64,000 nt of DNA from Rhizobiaceae bacterium (GTDB lineage Bacteria; Pseudomonadota; Alphaproteobacteria; Rhizobiales; Rhizobiaceae): assembly GCA_019635695.1 (NCBI GenBank), contig JAHBYZ010000001.1, positions 62,001 through 126,000 on the forward strand, given 5' to 3'. The first letter of the stretch is position 1. Every line of letters begins with the position of its first letter. A program made the translations under genes and the position numbers. Below the pieces are notes generated by a model. The model was not told where the DNA came from and ran no database searches. It was given only the letters and a program-made list of their open reading frames with translations. Below, piece by piece: positions 8,345 to 16,841 of the stretch.

Positions 8345-8634
8345 GCCAGGCGGCCGTCGCCATGCCGGCAGCCGCAGCCGCGCCGCGCCGCAAGGTGACG
8401 CGCGGCACGGTGGTCATCGCCGCCGACCGCTGCAAGGGCTGCGAGCTGTGCATCCCCGCCTGCCCGCCGGGCGTGCTGTCGATGTCGAAGACCGGCAACC
8501 ACCTCGGCTACCTCTATCCCGAGCTTGCGCCGGGCTGCACCGGCTGCACCGCCTGCCAGCAGGTCTGCCCCGACTTCGTCTTCGAGGTCTGGCGCTACCA
8601 GGAACCCATCGTCGAAGAGGACACGGCACCATGA
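8341..8634 (+). CDS. korD: 2-oxoacid:ferredoxin oxidoreductase delta (2x[4Fe-4S]) subunit, module 1
   Basis: Small ferredoxin-like subunit, 97 residues, carrying electrons from the catalytic subunits to external ferredoxin. Two complete four-cysteine motifs are present: Cys31, 34, 37, 41 (CKGCELCIPAC) and Cys66, 69, 72, 76 (CTGCTACQQVC), each followed by proline. An alanine-rich N-terminal tail of about 20 residues is not conserved in the second copy at 44670. The start overlaps the gamma-subunit stop as ATGA, and the stop overlaps the alpha-subunit start in the same way, so translation is probably coupled. Confidence 0.9.
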   Translation: MSQAAVAMPAAAAAPRRKVTRGTVVIAADRCKGCELCIPACPPGVLSMSKTGNHLGYLYPELAPGCTGCTACQQVCPDFVFEVWRYQEPIVEEDTAP

Positions 8635-9746
8635 GCGGCATGCGTCTTCTCGACGGCTCCGAGGCGATCGTGGAGGCCGCCATCATGGCCGGCCTGCGCT
8701 TCTACGCCGGCTATCCCATCGCGCCGGCGACCGAGCTGCTCGAATACATGGCAGAGAAGCTGCCTTCGGTCGGCGGCGTTTGCGTCAACGCCGACACCGA
8801 GATCGAGGCGGTGAACATGGCGCTCGGCGCGGCGCAGGTCGGCGCGCGCGCCGCAACCGGCTCCTGCGGCCAGGGGCTGGCGCTGAAGCAGGAGGCGATC
8901 GCCGAGGCCGCGCTGAACGAGACGCCGCTGGTGGTCTTCAACATGGCGCGCAACCAGCAGGACTATTTCCAGGCGACGCGCGGCGGCGGCTGGGGCGACT
9001 ACCACACCGTCACCTACGCGCCGAAGGATCTGCACGAGGCGGTGGAGTTGACGCATGTCGCCTTCCATGTCGCCGACAAGTACCGCGTGCCGGTCATCTT
9101 CATGGGCGACAATCTGCTCGCCCGCACCCAGATGGGCACGTCGCTGCCGGTTCCCGAACTGGAGAAGCTGCCGGCCAAGGACTGGGCGCTTGACGGCACC
9201 ATGGGCGGCACCGGCGCGTCGCGCTGGATCTGGACCTTCGGCGGCGGCAAGGCCAACCGGCCGGGCGTCGGACCGGACGGCTACTGGCGGCAGATCGCGG
9301 AAAAATTCCAGCGCATAGCGCGCGACGAGATGCGCCACGAGCAGTGTTTCTGCGAGGACGCCGAGACGGTGGTCGTCGCGTTCGGCTCTGCGGGAAAATT
9401 CGTCGAGCACGTCGTGCGCGAGCTGCGCAAAGAAGGCATGAAAATCGGCTTCTTCCGCCCGATCACGCTGTGGCCGTTCCCGGCCGACGCGCTCGATGCC
9501 GCCACGCGCGACGCCAAGAACATCCTGGTCTTCGAGCTCAACGCCGGCCAGATGATCGACGACGTGCGCCTGTCGGTCGAGGGGCGTCGCCGCATCGCCG
9601 CGATCGGCGGCGTCAGCTTCGACGATTCCGGCCTCAACCTCGGGCCGCTGCTCGACGCGGACATCATCCGCGAGCGCATCCTCGCACAGCTTTCCGGCCA
9701 GCCGCTGCGCCAGCTGCCCTACACGGGCATGGGAGCCTATCTATGA
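8631..9746 (+). CDS. korA: 2-oxoacid:ferredoxin oxidoreductase alpha subunit, module 1
   Basis: Pyrimidine-binding/alpha subunit, 371 residues. The N-terminal DGSEAIVEAAIMAGLRFYAG, the conserved ATGSCGQGLALKQE region and the C-terminal VFELNAGQMIDDV (transketolase-like C-terminal domain) identify it. With the beta subunit at 9743 it forms the thiamine-diphosphate active site. Overlaps at both ends (ATGA) place it inside one transcript from 7751. It is clearly a paralogue of 44933: about half or more of the N-terminal residues are identical by eye. Confidence 0.9.
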   Translation: MSGMRLLDGSEAIVEAAIMAGLRFYAGYPIAPATELLEYMAEKLPSVGGVCVNADTEIEAVNMALGAAQVGARAATGSCGQGLALKQEAIAEAALNETPLVVFNMARNQQDYFQATRGGGWGDYHTVTYAPKDLHEAVELTHVAFHVADKYRVPVIFMGDNLLARTQMGTSLPVPELEKLPAKDWALDGTMGGTGASRWIWTFGGGKANRPGVGPDGYWRQIAEKFQRIARDEMRHEQCFCEDAETVVVAFGSAGKFVEHVVRELRKEGMKIGFFRPITLWPFPADALDAATRDAKNILVFELNAGQMIDDVRLSVEGRRRIAAIGGVSFDDSGLNLGPLLDADIIRERILAQLSGQPLRQLPYTGMGAYL

Positions 9747-10552
9747 ACGTCATCGATACCGCCCGACCGCCCGAGCGCGCCGCCTCGCGCACCGCGACGT
9801 TCAAGCCGTCGCTGCTGCTCAGCGAACACCATCATCTTTGCCCCGGCTGCGGCGAGCCGGTGGCGATCCGCCTGATCCTCGAAGTCATCCAGGAGCTGGA
9901 GCTGACGCAGAACAACATCTGCATCCTCGGCCACGGCTGCTACGGCTCCTTCATCATGCAGATGGACGTCGATTCGACGCTGTGCCTGCACGGGCGCGGC
10001 CCGGCGGTGGCCACCGGCATGAAGCGGATCCGACCGCAGACGGCGATCTGGACGCTGCAGGGCGACGGGGACATGACCAGCGAAGGGCTCGCCGAGATCA
10101 TGCACGCGGCGGCGCGCGGCGAGAACGTAACCTGCTTCATGTTGAACAACGGCGTGTTCGGCGACACCGGCGGCCAGATGACCGCCTCGTCGGTGATCGG
10201 CCAGCGCACCAAGAACACGCTGGAGGGCCGAGACGCGGCCTATCACGGCAATCCGATCAAGCTCGCCGAGATCGTCGCGAGCATGGACGGCGCGGCTTAC
10301 GTGGCGCGCGGCTCGGTGCACAACGCCGCTTCCATCAACGCCACGCGCAAGCTGATCCGCAAGGCGTTCCAGCGGCCGATGGAAGGGCAGGGGCTGGCGC
10401 TGATGGAGATTCTGACCATGTGCCCGACAGGCTGGTTCGTGCCGCCCGGGGAGGGCGCCGAATACATGATGGAATCGCTCGGCAAGGTCTACGGGCTAGG
10501 CGAATTGAAGGATGTCGCGGCGGCCGCGAGTCCGGAGGATGCGGGCGTTTAG
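9743..10552 (+). CDS. korB: 2-oxoacid:ferredoxin oxidoreductase beta subunit, module 1
   Basis: Thiamine-diphosphate-binding beta subunit, 269 residues. The ThDP/Mg motif is GDGDM (107-111) with the partner NNG at 135-137. Four cysteines expected to bind the proximal [4Fe-4S] cluster are present: Cys33 and Cys36 (CPGCG), Cys66 (GHGC) and Cys227 (MCPTGW). The enzyme therefore appears catalytically complete. It ends 20 bases before an acyl-CoA ligase, which is probably in the same transcript. Confidence 0.92.
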   Translation: MNVIDTARPPERAASRTATFKPSLLLSEHHHLCPGCGEPVAIRLILEVIQELELTQNNICILGHGCYGSFIMQMDVDSTLCLHGRGPAVATGMKRIRPQTAIWTLQGDGDMTSEGLAEIMHAAARGENVTCFMLNNGVFGDTGGQMTASSVIGQRTKNTLEGRDAAYHGNPIKLAEIVASMDGAAYVARGSVHNAASINATRKLIRKAFQRPMEGQGLALMEILTMCPTGWFVPPGEGAEYMMESLGKVYGLGELKDVAAAASPEDAGV

Positions 10553-10572
10553 TCCGACCGAGGCGGCCAGGG

Positions 10573-12066
10573 ATGACCCAGCTCACACACACCATCCTCA
10601 CCATCGCGCGCAACACGACGCCGCGCGCGCTCGCCGCTACCTTGGGCGACGACACGCTCACTTTCGATGAGGCCTGGGCGCTGACCGCGCGCTATGTCAA
10701 CGCGCTGCGCCGGCTGGGCGTGCGCCACGGCGACCGCGTCGCCGTGCAGGCCGAGTTCCGGCTGGAGCAGATCGGCCTGTTCTTCGCCACGCAGTATCTC
10801 GGCGCCGTCTTCGCGCCGCTCAACCCGGCCTTCAGCCCCGACGAGGTGGAGCGCGCCGTGGCCTACCTGAAGCCGGCGCTGCTGGTGCAGGATGCCGCGC
10901 GCGCCGCGGCCTTCGCCGACAGTCTTCCACGCCTTACATGCGTCCATGCCACGTTCGGCAGCGACGCCGTCGCCGGATCGACGGCACTCGCCCCGCTGCT
11001 GGCCGCGATGGCCGACAGCGTCGACATCGATTCCCCGGCGCACGAGGATGAGCCGCAGGCGATCTACCTGACCTCGGGCTCGACCGGACAGCCCAAGGGC
11101 GTGGTGCTTACCCACCGCGCCAACTGGATGCGCTCGCATCTGGGCGCATCGCGCTTCGTCAGCGCCGGCGGCCGCGGCGAGTTGCTCACCTTTCCGATGT
11201 TCCACTGGGCGGGCTGGAATTACCTGCTGGAGAACTGGGCGCACAAGCGCGCCATCCATTTCGTCTTCACCACCTCGGGCGACGAGATCGCGCGCGCCAT
11301 CATCCGCCACGATCCGGCCTTCCTCTACGCGATTCCCGCGATCTGGGAGCGCATCCTGGCCAGCAAGGTGCCCTTCGACGGGACGCGGCTGCGCTCTGTC
11401 GGTTCCGGCACGTCGAAATTCGATCCCGTGTTGATGGAGCGCATCGCTGGGCGTTTCCCGCGTGCCTATCGCGGCGTGTTCTACGGTTCCACCGAGTTCG
11501 GCGGGGCCTGCTCGCTGATCGAGGACGAGATCGCGCGCCGGCCGGGCGCCGTCGGCCTGCCTTCGGCAGGCCACGAGGCGCGCATCGTCGACGGCGAGTT
11601 GCAGCTGCGCGGCCCGACCGTGATGAGCGGCTATTTCGAGCTGCCGGAGCAGACTGCCGAGGTGTTGCAGGACGGGTGGTATCGCACCGGCGACCTGGTC
11701 GAACTGGACGAGGACGGCTTCATCAGCATCACCGGCCGCGCCCGCGAGGTGATCCGCTCCGGCGGCGAGACCATTGCGCCGGCCGAGGTGGAGCTGGCGC
11801 TGCGCGATTTTCCGGGCCTGCGCGGGGTGGCGATAGTCGGTTTGGACGATCCCACCTGGGGCGAGATCGTGTGTGCTGTCGCGGAGATCGAAGCGGGCGC
11901 CGAATGCCCGCAGCTCGACGCGATCCGCGCCCATCTTCAGGGCCGCGTCGCCGCCTACAAGCACCCGCGTCGCATCGTCGGCCTGGCGGAACTTCCGCGC
12001 ACGCCGGCGACCGGGCAGATCATGCGCTCGCGCATCAAGCAGATTGTCCAGGCCGCGATGGCCTGA
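10573..12066 (+). CDS. AMP-forming acyl-CoA ligase, module 1 (A10 lysine replaced by Gln)
   Basis: ANL-superfamily acyl-CoA synthetase, 497 residues, expected to activate a carboxylic acid with ATP and CoA. The A3 phosphate-binding loop is LTSGSTGQPKG, A5 is YGSTE, and A7/A8 reads YRTGDLVELDEDGFISITGR. In the C-terminal A10 motif the usual TGK is TGQ (Gln482, LPRTPATGQIMR). The lysine normally there positions substrates for adenylation, so its loss is odd. The ligase of module 2 (41662) has the same change. Located between korB and the Liv-type importer, it may activate the imported acid. Start 10573 has GGCCAGGG upstream. Confidence 0.87.
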   Translation: MTQLTHTILTIARNTTPRALAATLGDDTLTFDEAWALTARYVNALRRLGVRHGDRVAVQAEFRLEQIGLFFATQYLGAVFAPLNPAFSPDEVERAVAYLKPALLVQDAARAAAFADSLPRLTCVHATFGSDAVAGSTALAPLLAAMADSVDIDSPAHEDEPQAIYLTSGSTGQPKGVVLTHRANWMRSHLGASRFVSAGGRGELLTFPMFHWAGWNYLLENWAHKRAIHFVFTTSGDEIARAIIRHDPAFLYAIPAIWERILASKVPFDGTRLRSVGSGTSKFDPVLMERIAGRFPRAYRGVFYGSTEFGGACSLIEDEIARRPGAVGLPSAGHEARIVDGELQLRGPTVMSGYFELPEQTAEVLQDGWYRTGDLVELDEDGFISITGRAREVIRSGGETIAPAEVELALRDFPGLRGVAIVGLDDPTWGEIVCAVAEIEAGAECPQLDAIRAHLQGRVAAYKHPRRIVGLAELPRTPATGQIMRSRIKQIVQAAMA

Positions 12067-12073
12067 GGCAAAA

Positions 12074-12100
12074 GCCGCGCCTGCTGGAGGGCGGCGCGGC
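12074..12100 (+). promoter_or_regulatory. Hairpin between CoA ligase and Liv importer genes
   Basis: GCCGCGCC (12074-12081) pairs with GGCGCGGC (12093-12100), an 8-bp GC stem with an 11-nt loop and no U-run. It could attenuate read-through or protect the downstream binding-protein message. The CoA ligase and importer genes are 90 bases apart and otherwise look co-transcribed. Confidence 0.45.
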
Positions 12101-12156
12101 GGAAATTCAGGGGCAACGACACCAGCCCGGGAGGGCTGCCACAGGAGGAGAATAGC

Positions 12157-13398
12157 ATGTTCAACAGACGCCAGTTTCTGATGACCGGCACGGCCGCGGC
12201 CGCAGCCACGGTCGCCATGCCGGCCGTGCTGCGGGCCCAGTCCGGCCCGATCCGCATCGGCGTCATCACCACGCTGACCGGCCCCGGCCAGCTCTACGGC
12301 CAGTACATCAAGGACGGCTGCGAGCTGGGTGCCGCCGCGGTCAACGCCGCCGGCGGCGTCAACGGCCAGCAGATCGAGCTCGTCGTGCGCGACGACAAGA
12401 ACTCGCCCGACGGCGCGCTGGCCGCGTTCCGCGAGCTGACCGGCGACGGCGTCAAGCTGTTCGCGCAGGGCACGTTCACGGCCAACATCCTGGCGACGCT
12501 GCCGCTGCTGGCCGAGAACGATGTCACCATGGCCGTCGTCGGCGCGTCGTCACTCGCCATCACCCACCAGAACTTCACCCGCAACATGTTCCGCCTCGGC
12601 TACTCGGCGCCGATGTGCTTCGGCGGCTACGGCTACCTGATGGCCGACAAGTTCCCCGAGGTCGCCAAGTGGTCGGTCCTGCGCACCGACGTGCAGGCGC
12701 TGAAGGACATCACCGACGCCTTCCAGAACGGCGCACAAAAGAAGGCCAAGGAAGCCGGCCGCGAGGTCAGCTTCAACGAGCCGATCCTGGCGCCGGTCAA
12801 CGCGCCCGATTTCCGCAACCAGATATCGCAGGTGTCCAACTCGGGCGCCGACGGCCTGTTCAACTGCCTGCAGGGCGCCGACGCGATCAGCTACTACAAG
12901 CAGGCCCGCAGCTTCGAGCTCGACAAGCGCTTCAAGCTCCTGTGCGACAGCGCCAACGAGCTCTCCATCGCCAAGGCGCTCGGCAAGAACATGCTGGATT
13001 CGATATGGAGCTGGACGGCCTGGTATCCGCAGGGCGCCAAGGACAACCCTGTGTCGGACGCGCTGCACAAGGCCTTCGTGGCGCTGCGCAACGACCAGTA
13101 TCCGAACTGGTATGTCGGCGTCGCCCACGACTGCATCCAGACGCTGGCGCAGGGCTACGCCAAGGCGAAGTCGACCGCCAGCGCCGACCTGATCCCGGCC
13201 ATCGAGGGGCTGAGCTTCCAGGGCGCCGTCGGCACCGTGGCGTTCCGGCAGGAGGACCACTCCTTCGCCGGCGACCTCACCTATATCCGCTTCGGCCGCT
13301 CGGAGAAGAGCGAAAGCGGCTGGGAGGTGTTCGAGACGGCGGGCCTGCCGGGCGCGGATTTCCTCGAGCCGGCGACGCCCGGCCGACCGCTGAACTGA
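12157..13398 (+). CDS. livK: Branched-chain-type ABC transporter substrate-binding protein
   Basis: Periplasmic binding protein of the leucine/isoleucine/valine (HAAT) family, 413 residues. The N-terminus carries a twin-arginine signal, NRRQFLMTG, followed by a hydrophobic alanine-rich stretch with cleavage near LRAQS; Tat export of this family is common in alphaproteobacteria. Mature sequence begins PIRIGVITTLTGPGQLYGQ, the typical type-I fold start. Homologues bind amino acids, aromatic acids, urea or short amides, so the ligand is open; context suggests an organic acid for the Kor pathway. RBS AGGAGGAG upstream of 12157. Confidence 0.9.
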   Translation: MFNRRQFLMTGTAAAAATVAMPAVLRAQSGPIRIGVITTLTGPGQLYGQYIKDGCELGAAAVNAAGGVNGQQIELVVRDDKNSPDGALAAFRELTGDGVKLFAQGTFTANILATLPLLAENDVTMAVVGASSLAITHQNFTRNMFRLGYSAPMCFGGYGYLMADKFPEVAKWSVLRTDVQALKDITDAFQNGAQKKAKEAGREVSFNEPILAPVNAPDFRNQISQVSNSGADGLFNCLQGADAISYYKQARSFELDKRFKLLCDSANELSIAKALGKNMLDSIWSWTAWYPQGAKDNPVSDALHKAFVALRNDQYPNWYVGVAHDCIQTLAQGYAKAKSTASADLIPAIEGLSFQGAVGTVAFRQEDHSFAGDLTYIRFGRSEKSESGWEVFETAGLPGADFLEPATPGRPLN

Positions 13399-13427
13399 CG
13401 ATCGGCCCAACTGACGACTGGCACGAC

Positions 13428-14294
13428 ATGCTGTTCACCTTCATCAACAGCCTCACGCTCGGCATGGCGGTCTTCCTGATCGCCACCGGCCTGACGCTGA
13501 TCTTCGGCATCATGCGCATCCTGAACTTCGCGCACGGCGCGTGCTTCATGATGGGTGCGTACATCTCCAGCACGATCCTCGGCGACATGCCGGGGTCGGT
13601 CTGGGCGCTGATCGGTGCGGCGCTGGTCTCCGGGCTGGTGGTCGGAGTCTTCGGACTCATCGTGCAGCATGTCGTGCTCGCCCGCCTGCACGGCCAGGAC
13701 GAGCATTTCTCTTTGATCGCCACCTATGCGGTCATGCTCGTCACCGCGGGCGCCATCAAGATGGTGTGGGGCCTCGAATTCCACTCCGTCGACCCGCCGC
13801 CCGGACTCGACGGCGGAGTGAGCATCTTCGGCACCTTCGTTCCGAGCTTCTCGCTGTTCATCATCGCAGCGGGCATCGCCGTGTTCCTGATCCTCGACTA
13901 CGTCATCCACCGCTCGTGGGGCGGCAAGCTGGCCGTGGCGATTGCCCGCGACGGCTGGACAAGCAGCCTGATGGGCATCAATGCGCCGCTCGGCATCTCC
14001 GTCGTGGTGACCGGCTCGTTCGCGCTGGCGGGGCTGGCAGGCGGCCTGCTGCTGCCCAACCAGACGCTGTCGCCGGTACTCGGCGACACCTTCCTGCTGC
14101 TCGCCTTCATCACGATCGTGATCGGCGGGCTGGGCAACATACGCGGCGCCTTCATCGCCGCGCTGCTGCTGGCGGTGATCGACGGCATCAACGCCTGGTT
14201 CCTCCCCGGCTCGCCGGGAACGCTGATCTATCTGGGGATGGTCACATGTCTACTGCTCTGGCCGAACGGCATACTGGGCGAGAGCAGGCTCTGA
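13428..14294 (+). CDS. livH: Branched-chain-type ABC transporter permease LivH
   Basis: Inner-membrane permease, 288 residues with about eight hydrophobic segments. The N-terminal SLTLGMAVFLIATGLTLIFG-IMRILNFAHG pattern is diagnostic of LivH, as is the loop LMGINAPLGISVVVTGSFALAGLAGG. The ATG at 13428 has no strong Shine-Dalgarno but is the only start fitting the family. Its 3' end overlaps livM by 49 bases. Confidence 0.92.
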   Translation: MLFTFINSLTLGMAVFLIATGLTLIFGIMRILNFAHGACFMMGAYISSTILGDMPGSVWALIGAALVSGLVVGVFGLIVQHVVLARLHGQDEHFSLIATYAVMLVTAGAIKMVWGLEFHSVDPPPGLDGGVSIFGTFVPSFSLFIIAAGIAVFLILDYVIHRSWGGKLAVAIARDGWTSSLMGINAPLGISVVVTGSFALAGLAGGLLLPNQTLSPVLGDTFLLLAFITIVIGGLGNIRGAFIAALLLAVIDGINAWFLPGSPGTLIYLGMVTCLLLWPNGILGESRL

Positions 14295-15289
14295 GCCGCG
14301 TCCAGATCAACAGGGCATTGATCGCGCTGGCCGCTTTGATCGTGCTGCTGATGCCCTTCCTGGTCAATTCCGGCCTGCTCTATCTGGTCGGCGTGACGCT
14401 GGTGCTAGCCGTCTATTCGGTCGGCTGGAACGTGCTGTTCAGCTGGGCGGGGCTCGCGTCCTTCGGCTCGGGCGGGCTGTTCTGCATCGGCGCTTACGTT
14501 GCGGCACTGGCGATACGCGCCGGCTGGGGCGAGCATTTCCTGCCGGTGATCGCGCTGGCGACGCTGGCCGGCGCGCTCGTCGCGCTGCTGGTCGGGCTGG
14601 TGGCGCTGCGGCGCATGAGCGGCATCTTCCTCGCCATCCTCACCCTGTCGCTGGCCGAGCTGCTGCGCCACGTGCTGATGCGGGTACGGTGGCTCGGCTC
14701 CGAAGACGGCATCCCCAACATCACAAGGCCGGTCCTGTCCTTCGGCTTCTTCGACATCGACCTGTCGTCCGGCAGCGCCTACTACTGGTTCCTGTGCGTA
14801 GCATCAGCGATCCTGCTCGGCATCTGCTGGTGGCTGGCGCATGGCCCGTTCGGCCGCCGGCTTCTTGCGGTGCGCCACGACATCGAGCGCGCCTCCTTCA
14901 TCGGCATCGACGTGCACCGCTCGCGCCTCGTCGCCTTCGTCGTCTCCGGCGCCATCGCCGGCTGCGCGGGCGCCCTCTACGCGCCGTGGGCGCAGATCGT
15001 GACACCGGACCTTGCTGGCATGGTCAAGTCCACACAGCCGATCCTGTTCACCCTGCTCGGCGGGCTGCACTCGTTCTGGGGTCCGGTGGTCGGCGCCTTC
15101 GCCTTCATGGCCATCGACTACTTCACCCGCACGCTGATCGGCATCCAGGAGGTCATCACCGGCGGCATCCTGCTGGTCGTCATCCTGGTCTTCCGCTCCG
15201 GCATCGCAGGCGGCTGGAACGCGTTGCTCGATGGCGCGCTGGCGCGGCGCGGGCTCGATCGCGCGCTGGCACGGCAGGAGGCCCGATGA
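14246..15289 (+). CDS. livM: Branched-chain-type ABC transporter permease LivM
   Basis: Second permease of the HAAT importer, 347 residues. After a short polar N-terminus it has LivM features: YSVGWNVLFSWAGLASFGSGGLFCIGAY and the cytoplasmic loop RRLLAVRHDIERASFIGIDVHRSRL. The ATG at 14246 lies inside livH (49-base overlap). The stop overlaps livG as ATGA. Confidence 0.9.
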   Translation: MSTALAERHTGREQALSRVQINRALIALAALIVLLMPFLVNSGLLYLVGVTLVLAVYSVGWNVLFSWAGLASFGSGGLFCIGAYVAALAIRAGWGEHFLPVIALATLAGALVALLVGLVALRRMSGIFLAILTLSLAELLRHVLMRVRWLGSEDGIPNITRPVLSFGFFDIDLSSGSAYYWFLCVASAILLGICWWLAHGPFGRRLLAVRHDIERASFIGIDVHRSRLVAFVVSGAIAGCAGALYAPWAQIVTPDLAGMVKSTQPILFTLLGGLHSFWGPVVGAFAFMAIDYFTRTLIGIQEVITGGILLVVILVFRSGIAGGWNALLDGALARRGLDRALARQEAR

Positions 15290-16080
15290 CCATTCTTTCG
15301 CTTCGCGGCATCGAGAAGAGCTACGGCCCGATCCAGGTGCTGCATGGCATCGAGGCCGATGTCGAGGAAGGCGAAATCTTCGCCATCATCGGCCCTAACG
15401 GCGCCGGCAAGACGACGCTGTTCAAGGTGATGACCGGCGAATCCTACGCCAATGCCGGCACGGTCACCTTTGACGGCCGCGACGTCACCAACGAGCCGCC
15501 GCATCTGCGCACCCGCGCCGGCATGGGCCGCACCTTCCAGGTGGCGCGCGTGTTCAACCCCATCGGGACGGCGGACAACGTCATCACCGCGATCGAGTCC
15601 CGCAAGCGGGCGCAGGGCGTGCGCGACGCGCCGTGGTGGGCGATCCGGCCTTCCGTCACCACAAGCGAGGAGGCCATGCAATTGCTCGACGGCGTCGGCC
15701 TCGCCGACAAGGCGGCGATGGTCGCGTCCGAGCTATCGCACGGAGACCGCAAGCGGCTGGAGATCGCCATGACGCTGGCCGGCCGGCCCCGCATCCTGAT
15801 GATGGACGAGCCGACGGCGGGCATGTCCTCGGCCGACCGCGAGCAGATAGGCGCACTGATCCGCCGCGTGATGGCCGCCGGCGCGGGCGACGGGCGGCGC
15901 ATGACGGTGGTGATGACCGAGCATGACATGTCGGTGATCTTCGGGCTCGCATCGCGCATCCTCGTGATGAACCAGGGCCGGCGCATCGCGCTCGGCGCGG
16001 TGGAGGAAATCCGCAACGACCCGCAGGTGCGCGACGTCTATCTCGGCAAGGAAGACCAGCGGCTGGAGGAACCGGCATGA
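15286..16080 (+). CDS. livG: Branched-chain-type ABC transporter ATPase LivG
   Basis: Cytoplasmic ATPase, 264 residues. Walker A GPNGAGKTT (about residues 37-45), family-typical GMGRTFQ in the Q-loop region, signature LSHGDRKRLEIA and Walker B ILMMDEPTAGMS are all present, and the switch histidine is in TEHDM. LSHG in place of LSGG is normal for LivG. Overlaps livM and livF by four bases each. Confidence 0.93.
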   Translation: MTILSLRGIEKSYGPIQVLHGIEADVEEGEIFAIIGPNGAGKTTLFKVMTGESYANAGTVTFDGRDVTNEPPHLRTRAGMGRTFQVARVFNPIGTADNVITAIESRKRAQGVRDAPWWAIRPSVTTSEEAMQLLDGVGLADKAAMVASELSHGDRKRLEIAMTLAGRPRILMMDEPTAGMSSADREQIGALIRRVMAAGAGDGRRMTVVMTEHDMSVIFGLASRILVMNQGRRIALGAVEEIRNDPQVRDVYLGKEDQRLEEPA

Positions 16081-16781
16081 TCGCCGCCGAGCGCATCAAC
16101 GCCTATTACGGACCCAGCCACATCCTCTTCGACGTTTCCTTCGCGATGGGCGCGCAGGACCGCGTTGCGGTCGTTGGCCGCAACGGCGCCGGCAAGTCGA
16201 CGCTGTTGAAGAGCCTGATGAACGCGGGCCCGCAGGTGCGCGGCAAGGTGTCGTGGCACGGCGAGGCTCTCGACTCCATGCCGGCCTACCGCCGCGCGCG
16301 GCTCGGCCTGCAGCTCGTGCCCGAGGACCGGCGCATCTTCCATCATCTGACTCTGCGCGAGAACATCCGCATCGCCGAACATGCGCGCGGATCCGGCGTC
16401 GAACGCATCCCGCCCGACGAGGTGATCGACCAGTTCCCGATGCTGCAGCCGCTGCGCGAGCGCATGGGCTACCAGCTTTCCGGCGGCCAGCAGCAGGTTC
16501 TGGCCATCGCCCGCGCCTTCGCGGCGCGGCCGAAGCTGATGCTGCTCGACGAGCCGACCGAGGGCGTGGCGCCTGCGATCGTGGAGGGCATGGTCGAGAC
16601 CATCCGCAACGTGTGCGCCGGCAACGCCATGGGCTTGCTTCTGTGCGAGCAGAATCTGTGGTTCGCGCGGCAGGTGACAGACCGCGTCGTCGTCATGGAC
16701 ACCGGCCGCATCGTCTTCGACGGCAGCTGGGCGGAATTCTCCGCGCGGCCGGACGTGAAGAAGGCACATCTGGCGATCTGA
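16077..16781 (+). CDS. livF: Branched-chain-type ABC transporter ATPase LivF
   Basis: Second ATPase of the importer, 234 residues. Walker A GRNGAGKST, Q-loop area LGLQLVPEDRRIF, signature LSGGQQQ, Walker B LMLLDEPTEGVAP (the LivF form) and a C-terminal FDGSWAEF segment. In the switch position the usual His is replaced in LLLCEQNLWFA, as in most LivF proteins. It ends the plus-strand transcript from 7751; 60 bases later the minus-strand ALDH ends. No convincing terminator was seen in that gap. Confidence 0.93.
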   Translation: MIAAERINAYYGPSHILFDVSFAMGAQDRVAVVGRNGAGKSTLLKSLMNAGPQVRGKVSWHGEALDSMPAYRRARLGLQLVPEDRRIFHHLTLRENIRIAEHARGSGVERIPPDEVIDQFPMLQPLRERMGYQLSGGQQQVLAIARAFAARPKLMLLDEPTEGVAPAIVEGMVETIRNVCAGNAMGLLLCEQNLWFARQVTDRVVVMDTGRIVFDGSWAEFSARPDVKKAHLAI

Positions 16782-16841
16782 CGATGCCGTGAAAAGGGCG
16801 GCTCCTGGCCGTCCTTCGTCGTCGTGCCGGAAATGTCCGCG